A DNA stretch of 64,000 nt, from assembly GCA_037693485.1 (NCBI GenBank), contig CM075351.1:17665001-17729000 (forward strand), written 5' to 3'. Source of the stretch: Kitagawia praeruptora (taxonomy: Eukaryota > Streptophyta > Magnoliopsida > Apiales > Apiaceae). Position 1 is the stretch's first letter. Each line of letters begins with the position of its first letter. The position numbers and the translations under genes were made by a program. Shown piece by piece: positions 24,193 through 36,418 of the stretch. A model generated the notes under the pieces. That model had not been told where the DNA came from, made no database searches, and saw only the letters and a list, made by a program, of their open reading frames with translations.

Positions 24193-25284
24193 AATAAATA
24201 ATAATATTATAATACTAATAATTACCGATTACTTTTTTCAGCTAAAATGTATCATCTTTTCCATATTTCATAATTAAAATACCTTTTTTCTAGAAATATC
24301 AAGAGCAACATTAATTTCTCACTATCTAAAGACACTACGAGCAATTTAATTTAGTAAAATAACATAAATTAAATTATAATTACTATAAACTAATCAATTA
24401 CCTTTTTAACCTAAAATATGTCGTCTTTTTAATTTTCACATTATCTTTTATATTTTCTCTAACTAAAAATCTGTCTTTTTTCAATTATATCACGAGCGGT
24501 TCTATTTAATAAAATAAAATAACAATATTATTATAATATTAATAATTAATCGATTAAGTTTTTCAGCTAAAATGTATCATTTTTTTATATTTTTAACTTG
24601 AAACCCTTTTTTTCTAAAAATATCACGAGCAACATTACTTTTTACTTTTCTTAAAACATTACGAGCAATTTTATTTAGTAAAATAACATAATTGAATTAA
24701 AGTTGCTATAAACTAATCAATTACCCTTTTCACCTAAAACATATTTTCCTTTAAATTTTTTTCTAACTAAGACCTCTCTTTTTCCAATTAAATCACGACA
24801 TTCTATTTAATAAAATTAAATAATAATGTTGTAAGTACTTATAATTAACCGATTATCTTTTTCAACTAAAATTTATCATCTTTTCAATATTTCCTAACTA
24901 AAATCTCTCTTTTCCTAGAAAAATCACGGATAACATTTATATAATTATTATCAAATCATCTTTTTTAAAAATTTAAGATTCCAAAAATAATATTTTAAAA
25001 AAGTAATTTAAATTAATAAAAAAATCATATAATACTTAAAAAATTCGTGCTTAGTACGGGTTTTAAGCTAGGACAAATATATCTAACAGTCTGTCTAACA
25101 CTAACACATCCTTTATTATAATAGCTGAGTCTACCAATGTTCAGTTAACCAATCAGAAAACTATGAATTATTTTAAACCAATTAGAGCTAATTCCTAAAT
25201 TTTAGACCAATCATTTATATTAAAAGTTTTCCTTATTTAAAATCTCACCCTACCTCATTAACCATGGTTAGTTAACACTTCTAA

Positions 25285-26110
25285 TTAAAATACAATAATG
25301 ATTTTATTAGACATATCCATAAATACATAATTTTTAATATTTACATATCCATAAATACATATTTTTAAAATAAAAAAATTACTGAAAAATCACTATTTTA
25401 ATTTGAAATCAATCACGATATACTGTTATATATTTTAAATTAAATTTTATAACTACTCATTCATTAATCAATCAATTTTTTAATATAAAATCAATCACAA
25501 ACATATTATCATACATTATAAATTAATTTTCATAATATATACTACAATTATAACCGATTTTAAATAATTATAATATAAATCAACTAGAAATATGAAAAAC
25601 ATCGGCTTTGAAATCAGATTTTAAATAATTTGGATAATTTCCATACCTTCAAATACTCGATTTTTTTAAAAAAGCTCAAAATTTTATTTATTCATAATTT
25701 GTTAATAAAATTAATTAATAAATATATATAAGTCAATGCTACATATGTTTTAATTATTTAAATTATTAAATAAATGCTAGAAGAGTATTATTATTGGTTG
25801 GTGAATAAATTACCAATCAAAAAATAAAAATTAATTTAGAGACAATCAGAATTCACTTCAAAATTTTCAATCAATCAATCATATACAAAATTTTTATTAT
25901 TTATCATGCTTAATCTAATTTAATAATTACGGTTAAATTAAATTTAAATATAATAATATCTTAATTTAATAAATTTGTATATCACATTGTTTTTAATTTT
26001 AAAAATTACTACTACCCGTAAATAATATTTTCTATAAATCTACATAACAATAAATTACATATGCTTACATATCTTTTAGTTATGATTTTTTTTAATATTC
26101 TTTATTATAA
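25285..26110. repeat. Tandem duplication copy 1, first part
   Basis: This segment aligns with 38206-39013 (shared AAAAATCACTATTTTA, ATGAAAAACATCGG and GGTTGGTGAATAAATTACC blocks). Together with 37714-38205 it forms the first copy of a ~1.3-kb tandem duplication that Copia element 1 later split. Confidence 0.8.
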
Positions 26111-26657
26111 TGTTAGGTCGAATACACAAATATAATCAAGATTTGTATGAGAGATTAACAAGAACACAAGTTTAACAATTAAAAATTGTTTGGAATTAAT
26201 AATTCCTCTCTCAGTGATGTAAAATATCACAGAGAGCTGCTTAGGTTACAATGAATGAATAATTCGTTGTTCGATACCCTTCTAGGGTTAACCTAACTGT
26301 ATTTATAAAACATACAGCTACGGTACAATCATAAATTGATACTCCTATAATTTAGCTATACAATTGATATGAATCACGATTGCTACACGTCTTCTAAGTC
26401 AACACAATCTCTTTGACAGCTATCCAATCTTTAAAGATATTGCCTCCATATTTATCTTCAATTAATCTTCAGATACTGTTGACAAGTAGACGCTTCCGGC
26501 AGACGGAGTTTAACAAACTCTGTTGCGCTTCCATCCGTCAGCGTTTGCGCTTTCATTCGTCAACGTTTAACCAAACTCTGACTGCTTCCAGCTAAACTCT
26601 GATTTATCACTGTATCACTTAAACACTGATTAATACTTACATCAATTATATTTAACA
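26111..26657 (-). repeat. LTR of Copia element 1 (3' LTR by polarity)
   Basis: 547 bp, TGTTAGG to TTTAACA, with several AAACTCTG motifs near 26515-26600. The TATAA duplication lies directly outside at 26106-26110. Confidence 0.93.
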
Positions 26658-26671
26658 ATCTTCCCCAACTT
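26658..26671 (-). other. Polypurine tract of Copia element 1
   Basis: On the - strand AAGTTGGGGAAGAT immediately precedes the LTR, the plus-strand priming site of a minus-oriented element. It shows that the outer frame of the element is on the - strand. Confidence 0.8.
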
Positions 26672-26816
26672 GTTCATTAGCAAAAATGCACAAGTTAACA
26701 ATAATTGATGATGTCAAAACAAAATAGACAAATGCAGTGTTTAACAAATAATCAGAGTTTAAACTACTTACTTAAACAAAATCTATAGAAAGCAAAAAAT
26801 TCTTACAGAGCATCAT

Positions 26817-29104
26817 TTATCTAATCTCTTCAACATCTGGTGTCGTTCTGAGATAATCTATCAGCAATCTTCTCTCTGCATTCTCAAGTTCTCTCTGCAT
26901 TATCTCCTTGATTTCTCTTAACCTGGGATCATTCTCATCAGTTTGATAAATAGCAGCTCTCAGAGAATAAATCTTGTTTCTTCTCATCTCATTACCCAAT
27001 CTGATGAAGTGTGCTTCCTTTGATTCAGAATTAAAATCAAGAACAGTTATTCCCAAATATGTCTTCAGCTTAGCACTATTTTTCTTCATCTCAACAATTT
27101 TACCCCGATGATCTCTGTACTTAGGAACGTACTGACTGTTAAACTTATCACCTCTAACTGCCAAATTTTGCAGCATCTTCTTTCTCAGTACATCTGCAGC
27201 TTTTTGAGTTCTCTGATTTCTCACTTTGAAAATATAGAGTACATACTCTAATTCCTCCCAAGTCTTCAAATCAAGATTGAACTCACCAATTTTAAACACA
27301 GTTCCATCAGCCATAAAGTACAAGAGAAAATCCCTTTTCAAACTCTTCTGGTGTATTAACTGAACTGATTCCAGTCTATCCAAACTTTCTTGTGTAACTC
27401 CAAGACCTGGAACAGTCAGTGATGATGGATCTTGCGGACTAGTATTTGTTATTTTCTCTCTATGAGAACCCAAACCAGCTTTATCTCCTTCAATTTTTCC
27501 ATCTTGAGTACTACCATGTACAAAAGTACCTCTAGTCTTTTCAATATCCAGAGTTTGTTCATATACTGATGTTTTTCCAAAAACTGATTGTAGTGTAGTA
27601 GACAAAGAGTTCTGTACAACTTGTGTAGCAACAGAGGTTGTTTTTCCTTTCTTAGAGACTCTTTCCTCCTCTACAGCTTTACCTTTCAGTTTCAACTTAG
27701 CTTCTGCTTCTGTTGGTTTTCTGGATACTTGCATCCACTGATCAGCACCAACATTCTCATTAATTATAATGCCTTTAAGAACAGGCTTAGCAGCTTTTAC
27801 ATTCCTTTTGACTTTGCCAGACTTCAAAGCTTTCTTATGTTCTTCTTGAAGATTATTCTCCTCAGCTTGAATGTCTGCAAGTGTAACTCCCTCTACATTC
27901 TCTTCAAGAAATAACTTAGCAGCCAATTCCTCATCAGTCTGTGGATTAGAAGTTAATACCAAACTCTGGGTTTTAGAAGTACCCTGAGTATCAGTGTTTA
28001 CAGCATCAGACTTTGATTTAGAAGTGTTTCCAGTTTGTAAAATCTTATCAGTAGCTCTGGACCTTAGACTCCTCTGACCTCTTGCTCCTCCATCTCCTGC
28101 ATCATCCTTTTGAGTCAGAGATTGAGACTGCCTGCATTTGGACTTAGCAAATCTCTCCCCCTTTTTGACATCATCAGGAATCAGAATAGTTGTAATTAAC
28201 TCCAAGGAGGTAGCAATGGAATCAATTTTATCAGACATTACAGACTGATTTTGTTCAACCTTTCCCAGCCTCTCAAAAAGAATCTCTTGAGCTTTAGAAA
28301 ATTTTTGACTCCTGAGCTTAGATTCTCTCTCCATAGTCATGTCTCGAATCTGAATCTCAGTTTTTAAATCAGTGATTTCCTTTTGAGTATCAGCAATTCT
28401 CTCATCCAGAGTTTTGACTTGAACCACTGTGGCCTTTAAACAGGAAAGAAGCTCTGGATTGGAAATCTCCTTAGCATTTTGTTGAACAAACTTAGCCGCT
28501 CTCCCTCTAGGAAACATACAATCTTCTTTGTACCAATTAGCAGAGAATTTAGCAAGATACTCTGCTTCAACTTCATGTGCATTAGAGGGTTGAGAGAATG
28601 GTGCATGCTTTGCATCAGTTTGCACAGGGGCACTTTGAGAAGAATCAGATTCTGCACTTTCTTCACCTTCAACTTCAACCCTGGAATCTTCAACAGAATC
28701 TGTGATATGTACCTCAGCATTCTCTACAACATGTCCTCAGTTTGTAGAACATGCTCATCTGTATGCATTTCAACATTTTCGGCAACAATCTCAATAGTCT
28801 CTGCATTCTCAGCAACATCAGAAATAGTCTCTACTGTATGCTCTGCAGCTTTATCAGAAACAGGCTCTGCAGGTTGTGCTGGAATCTCAACAGACTTTGC
28901 AACTGGAACAACTGTATCCATAGGATCAGAGATTACATCCTTGGGTATCTGCTCAACTTCTTCACCTTGTTCAACAGTGTGGTGAGCATCAGATAAAATT
29001 TCAGTATGTGTAGCTACTGTTTCATCGAGTACCAAAGTAGCTTGATCTGCTGCACCAGTTTCACCAGAATTAAGAGCAAGAGAAGAAGTAGGAACATGCA
29101 ACAA
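26817..29104 (-). CDS. Accessory ORF of Copia element 1 (between pol position and 3' LTR), frameshifted
   Basis: Frames 29104-28724 and 28720-26817 form one product of about 760 residues with a single frameshift near 28730; the downstream part has an internal ATG at 28625. The first 130 residues are very acidic (Glu/Val-rich). A coiled-coil stretch follows (TLDERIADTQKEITDLKTEI and after), then a Lys/Glu-rich middle and a C-terminal block with DGTVFKIGEFNLDLKTWEEL and a helical tail. It lies just before the polypurine tract, the place where Sirevirus-type Copia elements carry an extra ORF, and its C-terminal block loosely resembles the matching ORF of element 2. No membrane segment is evident. 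Its function is unknown and the 5' part is cut off at the junction near 29105. Confidence 0.6.
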
Positions 29105-29944
29105 GTTCAGAGAGAAAGAGATGATGCTGTTTATCTAGAACAGGAGTTGCTAGGCAGATATAAGCAGCTAGAATCTGAATTGGAGAAGGCAAATCAAATA
29201 ATCAAAACATGGACTCATTCTGGAAAAGACACTAATGAGGTTTTTCAGTCAGACACGGTAGGTTTAGGTTACTGTGAGGGAGATGAACTTAGATTTCAGA
29301 ATCAAGTTAAAATGAGAACTCATCTTCCTACTACAAAATTTGTCCATGGAGTGAATGAATCTAAGTCTGAAGCTGAAAAAGGAACTGTTAAGAAAGAACC
29401 AGTAAAAACCAGTGTTAAACAGGTTAATATTGGTTTAATGACAGATAAACAACTTAAGCATAAGCTTAAGGAGTTAAAATCTGTTAAGAAACAGAAAGTG
29501 TCTAGAAAGAATAGAAATGGTAAAGTAGGCATTTCTAAGGGTAATTATCCAATGCTTGCTACTTTTGCTCCAAGAAAGACATGTCATAACTGTGGTAGTA
29601 CTAACCATCTTGCTAGTTTTTGCAGGAAGAACAAAAACATTAATTCTTTACCTTCTAAGGCTGAAGTAAAGAAAGTTAATGTTAGAACTAGACCACAGAC
29701 ATTATGCAAACATTGTGGAAGTACTTGGCATTCTATTTATACTTGCAGAGATTATCATGCTACTTATCATAATTATTATGAACCCAAGCCTAATTTGAAA
29801 TGGGTGAAGGTTAATTCTGCAAGTGTAAACTCTGAAAATGTTAGCTTAAACTCTGATAATGTGAATTCCGCTGCAAAAGCTAACAAATTTAAGAAAGCCA
29901 AAGGATCCAAGCAAGTCTGGATCCTTAAAACTAATCTTCAGTAA
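29105..29944 (+). pseudogene. gag C-terminal part, Copia element 1
   Basis: The frame starts abruptly in the middle of gag with a coiled coil (LEQELLGRYKQLESELEKAN). It continues through a Lys-rich linker to two CCHC-like knuckles, CHNCGSTNHLASFC and CKHCGSTWHSIYTC, each C-x2-C-x4-H-x4-C. These bind the element's RNA. The N-terminal gag domain (about half the protein) is missing at the junction with the opposite-strand accessory ORF. It is followed by the protease frame 10 bases later. Confidence 0.8.
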
Positions 29945-29954
29945 ATGTTTGTGA

Positions 29955-31811
29955 TTGAAGGGCATCAGGGAGAGTACCCTAGTCGTGGACAGTGGATGTT
30001 CAGGACACATGACTGGAAATAAAGCCCTGCTATCAGAGTATGTGGAGAAGGCTGGCCCAAAAGTTTACTATGGTGATGGCAACATAGGATATACTCTGGG
30101 ATATGGCAATATCAATCTTGGAAGTGTCATCATCACAAATGTAGCTCTGGTTCCAGGACTCAAGCATGATCTGCTATCTGTGAGTCAAATCCGTGACAGA
30201 GGATATCATGTAGATTTCCAGCCTGAATACTGTGAAATCATCAGTAAATCTACAGGGAAGGTTGTTCTAGTTGGAAACAGGCACAATAACATCTATGAAA
30301 TAATGTTGTCAACAAACTCTGATGGCAAAGCAGTGTGCCTGTCAACAAGAATGTCCAGTGAAGAGAGTTGGAAGTGGCATAAGAAACTCTCTCATTTGAA
30401 TCTGAACAACATCAATGAGCTGATTATAAAGAATCTTGTTAGAGGGCTCCCAAAATCATTATTAAATGTTGATGGCCTGTGTGATTCTTGTCAAAAGGCC
30501 AAACAAAGGAAGTCATCTTTCAAGAGCAAGTCTGAATCTTCAATTGTTGATCCTTATCATCTTCTACATGTTGATCTTTTTGGACCAATAAATGTGATGT
30601 CTATTGGAAGAAAGAAATATGCTTTGGTAATTGTTGATGAACACACCAGATTTACATGGGTGTATTTTCTAGCAAAGAAAGATGAAACTGCATTAACTCT
30701 GATGGAGCATGTAAAGCTACTGGACAAAGGATCAAAACACAAAGTCAAAATTATCAGAAGTGATAATGGAACTGAATTCAGAAATGTAACAATGGAAGAA
30801 TTCTGCAAGAACAGAGGAGTGAAGCAAGAGTTTTCTGCACCCGGTACACCACAGCAAAATGGTGTAGTTGAAAGAAAGAACAGAACCTTGATAGAAGCTG
30901 CCAAAACTATGCTTGATGAAGCAAAGTTGCCAACTTATTTCTGGGCAGAAGCTGTTTAAACTACTTGTTTTACTCAAAATGCTACTCTGATCAACAAGCA
31001 TGGAAAAACACCATATGAAATGGTGAGGGAAAAGAAGCCAAACCTGAAATATTTTCATATTTTTGGGTGCAAATGCTTTGTGCTGAAAACTCATCCTGAA
31101 CAGTTGACAAAATTTGAATTAAAAGCTGATGAAGGAATTTTTGTTGGCTATCCACTGTCAACTAAGGCATTCAGAGTTTATAATCTGAGAACCAAGGTGG
31201 TCATGGAGTCTATTCATGTGTCATTTGATGACAAGAAAATAACTGGACTTGAAGATGTAGATGAACATGATCAACTGCACTTTGAAAATGAAGAATTATT
31301 CTCTGATGAAGTAAACTCTGATGAGGCTGAACCGACAAACTCTGTTGAGCTAAACTCTGAACCTCTACTGGTAAATACTAAAGAATCTTCTCAGCCACAT
31401 ACTAGGGAAGAACCAGTTGAGGGGGAGCATGAAGAATCACTTCAAAGTGATGACTCAAATTCTAATAATGAGTCAGTTGAAAAATCTGGATCAAACTCTG
31501 ATGACTCAAACTCTGAAAATCCAAAATCTGACAGTTCAAACACTGAGCAATCAAATTCAGGGGGAGCCTAAGAGAATGAAGAACAAGAAAATCAGGAGAA
31601 CATGGATCGAGGGGGAGGATCAAACACTGAGAGAAGTCATTTGCCTTCAGCTAGGAAATGGACAAAATCTCACACACCTAATTTGATTATTGGTGATCCA
31701 GATACAAGAGTAAGGACAAGGAGTGCAACAACAAATGAATGTCTGTATCATGCATTCTTGTCACAAACTGAGCCAAAGAAGGTAGACGAAGCTCTTCAAG
31801 ATGCTGACTGG
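29955..31811 (+). pseudogene. pol: protease and integrase, Copia element 1, interrupted by a CACTA element
   Basis: The aspartic protease site VVDSGCSGHMTG comes first. The GAG-pre-integrase HHCC region follows (WHKKLSHL ... LCDSCQKAK), then the integrase core with all three acidic residues in context: HVDLFGP, RSDNGTEF and GVVERKNRT. The frame has an in-frame TAA after the WAEAV codons (about 30957) and another after NSGGA (about 31571) but otherwise stays in one frame to DADW at 31811. The 3.1-kb CACTA insertion then splits it from the reverse transcriptase. It is not functional as it stands. Confidence 0.9.
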
Positions 31812-32324
31812 CACTACTAGAAAAACTGCCTTAGACATCGCTTATCAGCTGATGTCTTATGAAAATGTAAGCGATGTCTTCGCATGCGATGTAAAAAGTA
31901 GGGGCCTTAGACATCGCTTTTTAGCCGATGTCTATAAGCCTTTAAGACATCATTTCCTTAAAAGATCTGATGTATATTATGTACTTTAACATCGGTTCTT
32001 TACTAGGTGACTGATATGTATGTTTGCTTATGACATCAGTTCGTTAGTTCTTTTGTGTAAAATGTCTTCTTTGTTTATATTTTACATCAGTTCTTTTATT
32101 TGTAAAGTGATGTTAGTTTTCTTTTTGTAATTCATAAATATCATGTTTCAATGAAATGCCCAAAAACCAAACATTCATCCAAAAACTAAATTACCATACC
32201 AAAACTAAAGAACCAAACCAATGTCGCAAAACCAAACATTCATTAATTTACCAAGATTCCAACTACATCATCCACCAATCCAAACAAACTACATAAATCA
32301 AAACCAACTACAAAACATATTTCT

Positions 32325-32422
32325 AAACTACATAATTCATCCCAAACTTCTCTGCACGTTCCAGGAGGCGTGATTTGGCTGAATTGAAGTCCTCATATTC
32401 CAGAGCTGAAGTCCTTATTATC
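32325..32422 (-). pseudogene. Unidentified exon-like fragment in the CACTA element
   Basis: The - strand reads TSALEYEDFNSAKSRLLERA and onwards (EKFGMNYVV, stop), a plausible terminal exon of a cellular gene. A second segment at about 33315-33390 reads ENPARARLFHDKSVESAAYE. I do not recognise either family. Confidence 0.3.
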
Positions 32423-33529
32423 AAGGTAAGTATGTTACAGCTTTTCTCTTGTATAAACCAACTTCCCTTCCAAAGAAATCTGAAGCAGACAAAACTCTGT
32501 TTTATTAGTTACAACTGAAAATAAAATTACCACAAGCTGGTATAGTGCAATACATTGTGTCATATTGACTACTTTTGCACTATTCAGTGAATAAGATAAA
32601 TTGATCCACTGAAAAAACGTTGGTAGAACAGAGAATAATTATTTCTATGTTCTGGTCACTATAGACATGATCACATAGGCAGCGGTACAAAAGTATCTTA
32701 ACATTTACATAGAGCATTAATAGAAGACGGAAGTTTCCGTACTATAAGAGATTGTCTAATAACTCTTCCATGTAACTGAATGAACTTGAAGTCGCTAATT
32801 TTATCATTTTGTTTGTTTACTTTTAAGCTCTTATTTCAATGAATTAGGAGAAAATATTAAGGTGATTTTTTAACACTCTAATTCGATAATCTAGTCACTT
32901 CATTCAGATTGCGCAGTTTTATTAAATGTACCCAAGAGTTATGTAGGTAATCCTCTTTAGTTTGATCTGGATCAGTAAGGGAGACATGTTAGCATTTACC
33001 TCACATTAATAATGATGACTATTACTGCTTTGTGAGGATACAAAAATCTACACTGAATTTTGACAACTTGTGAAATGAAAACAGTTTACAGTTTAACAAC
33101 AGTTAACTATTGTATTACTTGTAAATGTATAACTAGTCATGCTTCGACAGATATAAAATCAGAGTTTCGACTTTAGATATAAGAGGTCTGCTTCAGCAAT
33201 TCCAGTTGTCCATTACAAACCAACGATTAAAAACTGATATAATCATTTAATACTTGCAATCACTTTTCTCATATCAAGTTTATGACTGAAAGCTACAAAT
33301 ATACAGTTCAAGAACCAGACCTTAGGAAAGGTTCATAAGCTGCACTTTCAACAGACTTGTCATGGAATAATCTGGCTCGTGCAGGGTTTTCTGCAAATTG
33401 CATAAACTGAGATTATAAAATCTTTTATGTACTAAATCTAAAATTAGTATTCACCACATTTACCTGCTAGCATTTCATCAATCAAAGCCAGAACATATAC
33501 ATTATCAATGAGACTGCCAAGAAGCAAGG

Positions 33530-34104
33530 TCCCATTGTAGTCCACTTTCTCAAAATTTAATGGACCTGCAGTTAAACTTTATACATTATCAATGAGACTG
33601 CCAAGAAGCGATATCAGCTAATTGAATAACTGGAACAAAATCTATAAATAATATATGAGATTATAGACTAGTGTGGCCAATTAATTCCATATGTGGAGTA
33701 ATTTAGAGAAAACAGAGTGATTGATGTAAGTTTGTGAGAAAAAATATTCAAAATTTATGTTCCTTCATCTTATGTTCTTAATCTCTTCTACTTCAAATTT
33801 AAATCATAATTTTAATCTATCAGTTTCTGCCTCATTCCATTAATTCCCAACCAGACAACGCACTGATAGGATCTGGAACTTGACTAATATGAAAAGAAGA
33901 GCTCAACTCGCAGAACAATAAAATCTAACAACAGAAATTACAACTATTATAGGCATACCTATTTCGTAAGAAAGAGCAAAGAAGGAAGAACAGCCAGGGC
34001 CTCCTGAAAGCCAAATAATAAGAGGGTCCTTACTTGGATTTCTCTTGGACTTAACAAAATAATAGAACAACTGCACATCTTCATTTTCATCCATCCCCAC
34101 ATAC
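33530..34104 (-). pseudogene. Captured serine carboxypeptidase-like exons
   Basis: Exon 34104-33960 encodes YVGMDENEDVQLFYYFVKS followed by DPLIIWLSGGPGCSS, the N-terminal oxyanion-hole region diagnostic of serine carboxypeptidase-like proteins (S10 family). It ends in a GT donor. After an intron, a CAG acceptor at 33567 opens GPLNFEKVDYNGTL, the expected next residues. The sequence then departs from the family (LLGSLIDNVYVLALIDEML), so the second exon is a chimera. The Ser-Asp-His catalytic residues lie in exons that are absent. Upstream, 34190-34560 looks like a leader with (GA)n, so a promoter piece may have been taken too. Confidence 0.8.
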
Positions 34105-34926
34105 CTAACAATACAAACACCTCTCAAACAAGCATATTACCCAAACAAGCATATTACCCAAACAATAGAGCAATTAACACAAATAAAATTAGGGTTTTAA
34201 GTTTAAAAAACCCCCAAATTAAAATTAATCCCAAGTAATTCGAGATTACATACACATTCAAGCTTAGCCACTTACCAAATCAACCATGTGAGCTTTAAAT
34301 AATGAGCTTCGAGTAGTGAATTGAACAAAAATCGAGCTTCGAAGATTCCGGTTGTATAGCTTCGAGATTCCGGTTACGAGCTTTAGAGATTTCGGTTATG
34401 AGCATCGAGTGTGAGCCTTCGAGCTGTGAGATCATGGATCTGTGAGTATCGCGAGAACGAGAGAGAGAGCTGTGAGAGATTTATGGTTCTGAGAGAGAGA
34501 GAGAGGGGGGTTAGTCGGGAGAGAGAGATGTGAGATTTTGTTTTTATGTTTTTGATTTTGTCTTAAAATTGATAAGGGGAGGGGGAAATTGATTTTGTGT
34601 AATTGCTGGGAGGGGGAACAAAAATTGGCTAAGGCGGGCTAATAATTTTGTGCAAGGGAAAACAAATTATTATAAGGGGGAAAATTTGAGGGGCGCATGA
34701 ATTATTTTTAAAAGGGTTTAGACATCACTTCCTTAATTTATTGATGTCCCGCGAATTTCATTTTTTTTAAAAGAAGGTATTAGACATCGCTTTCCTTATT
34801 GACTGATGTAAAGTTTCTAAAAAGACATCACTTTCTTAACAAGTGATGTAAAAAACTGTTTTAACATCAGTGCTTTTTCCGACTGATGTCTAATGTGCGA
34901 TGTCTTTTGTTGTTTTTCTAGTAGTG

Positions 34927-36418
34927 TGGATAACAGTAATGCAGAAGGAGTTGAATGAATTTGAGAGAAATGAAGTTTGGACACTTGTACCAAGACCAAA
35001 GAATAGGTCTGTTCTTGGTACTAAGTGGGTATTCATAAATAAAACTGATAGTGAGGGGGTTGTTACAAGAAACAAGGCCAGACTTGTGGCAAAAGGCTAT
35101 TCACAGCAGGAAGGAATAGATTATGATGAGACTTTTGCTCCAGTTGCAAGATTGGAGGCAATAAGGATGTTTCTTGCATATGCCTCACATAAGAAATTCA
35201 AGGTATTTCAGATGGATGTGAAAAGTGCCTTTCTGAATGGTGAACTTGAAGAAGAAGTGTTTGTTGAACAACCACCAGGATTTGTGGACCCCAAATATCC
35301 AGATTATGTCTACAGGCTTGATAAAGCACTCTATGGACTTAAGCAGGCACCAAGAGCATGGTATGAAACACTAGCTCAATTTCTTCTAGAAAGTGGGTTT
35401 CACAGAGGAACAATTGATAAAACTCGGTTTTACTTTAAATCTGGTAGTGACATGCTTCTGGTTCAAATATATGTTGATGACATAATTTTTGGGTCTACTA
35501 ATGATAAACTCTGTACAAAGTTTGCCAAGCTAATGCAGTCCAGGTATCAAATGAGTATGATGGGAGAGCTTAGTTATTTTCTAGGCCTACAGGTGAAGCA
35601 AACAGATGATGGGATCTTTATAAATCAAGCAAAATATACCAGAAATTAATCTTCTGAAGAAATTTGGTATGCTTGATTGCTCATCTACATCAACTCCCAT
35701 GGCAACAGCAACTAAGTTGGACAAAGATACAGGAGCATCAGTAGATATGACAAATTACAGAGGCATGATAGGGTCTCTTCTTTATCTGACAGCAAGTAGA
35801 CCTGATATCATGTATGCAACATGTTTCTGTGCAAGGTTTCAGGCTGATCCCAAAGAACCACATCTCACAGCTGTGAAAAGAATCTTTAAATATCTCAAGG
35901 GCACCATTACTTTAGGTCTGTGGTATCCCAGAGAGTCAGATTTCAAGCTACTTGGTTACTCTGATTCAGACTTTGCAGGCTGTAAGATAGACAGAAAAAG
36001 TACCAGTAGAAGTTGTCAATTTCTGGGTGAAAGACTGGTTTCTTGGTACAGTAAGAAACAAAAATCAATTTCTACATCTACAGCTGAGGCAGAGTATATT
36101 GCTGCTGGTAGCTGTTGTGCACAGATTCTATGGATGAAGAATCATTTGCTAGATTATGGTTTAAGGTACAGTAAAATTCCTATTTACTGTGATAATCAAA
36201 GTGCTATTGCTATGACAGGTAATCCAGTACAGCATTCAATGACCAAGCACATCAGCATAAGGTATCACTTTATCAGAGAGCATGTAGAGGAAGGAAACAT
36301 TGAGCTTCATTTTGTGTCTACAGACCAACAGCTTGCAGACATCTTCACCAAGCCATTGAGTGAAGCTATATTTACAGGGCTGGTTAATGAACTAGGAATG
36401 GTCTCTGGTTTTGACTAA
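34927..36418 (+). pseudogene. pol: reverse transcriptase and RNase H, Copia element 1
   Basis: The frame resumes after the CACTA element with ITVMQKELNEFERNEVWTLV, the standard Copia RT entry. It continues through VFQMDVKSAFLNG and ALYGLKQAPRAWYETL to the catalytic YVDDIIFG. A frameshift near 35647, just after QAKYTRN, breaks it. The next frame (35669-36418) holds the linker STPMATATKL and Copia RNase H (SDSDFAGCKIDRKSTSR, STAEAEYIAA, HISIRYHFIREHV) to a natural stop. Catalytic residues are retained, but the stops upstream and the frameshift make it a relic. Confidence 0.92.

Larger units (their letters stand above)
23241..25071 (+). mobile_element. Helitron, non-autonomous
   Basis: The 5' end TCTATACTATATTATTATAA follows an A. 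The 3' end has the hairpin CGTGC-TTA-GTACG at 25046-25058 and then, after TTTTAAG-type sequence, CTAG at 25068-25071. Its AT-rich interior, with repeated CTAATCAATTACC and TCACGAGCAA-type blocks, matches the interior of the Helitron pile at 47.5-50.9 kb, so the two belong to one family. There is no Rep or helicase frame. A 49-bp tandem duplication lies just inside the 5' end and a Mutator-like MITE is nested within. Confidence 0.75.
31812..34926. mobile_element. Non-autonomous CACTA element nested in the pol of Copia element 1
   Basis: Terminal inverted repeats CACTACTAGAAAAAC and the inverse GTTTTTCTAGTAGTG (one mismatch allowed) bound 3115 bp, flanked by the 3-bp duplication TGG (31809-31811 and 34927-34929). 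Removing the element and one TGG rejoins the pol reading DADW-ITVMQKEL without loss. Subterminal GACATCGCTT / AAGCGATGTC-type motifs recur in both orientations at both ends, as usual for CACTA. No transposase frame remains; the interior carries gene fragments on the - strand. Confidence 0.95.

Noticed and set aside
26658..26680. Primer-binding site for a + oriented Copia element 1
   Set aside because: The sequence next to the left LTR is a polypurine tract on the - strand and has no tRNA match on +.
28751..28996. Sense frames opposite the accessory ORF of element 1
   Set aside because: Shadows of the acidic minus-strand frame, whose composition explains their Cys/Leu richness.
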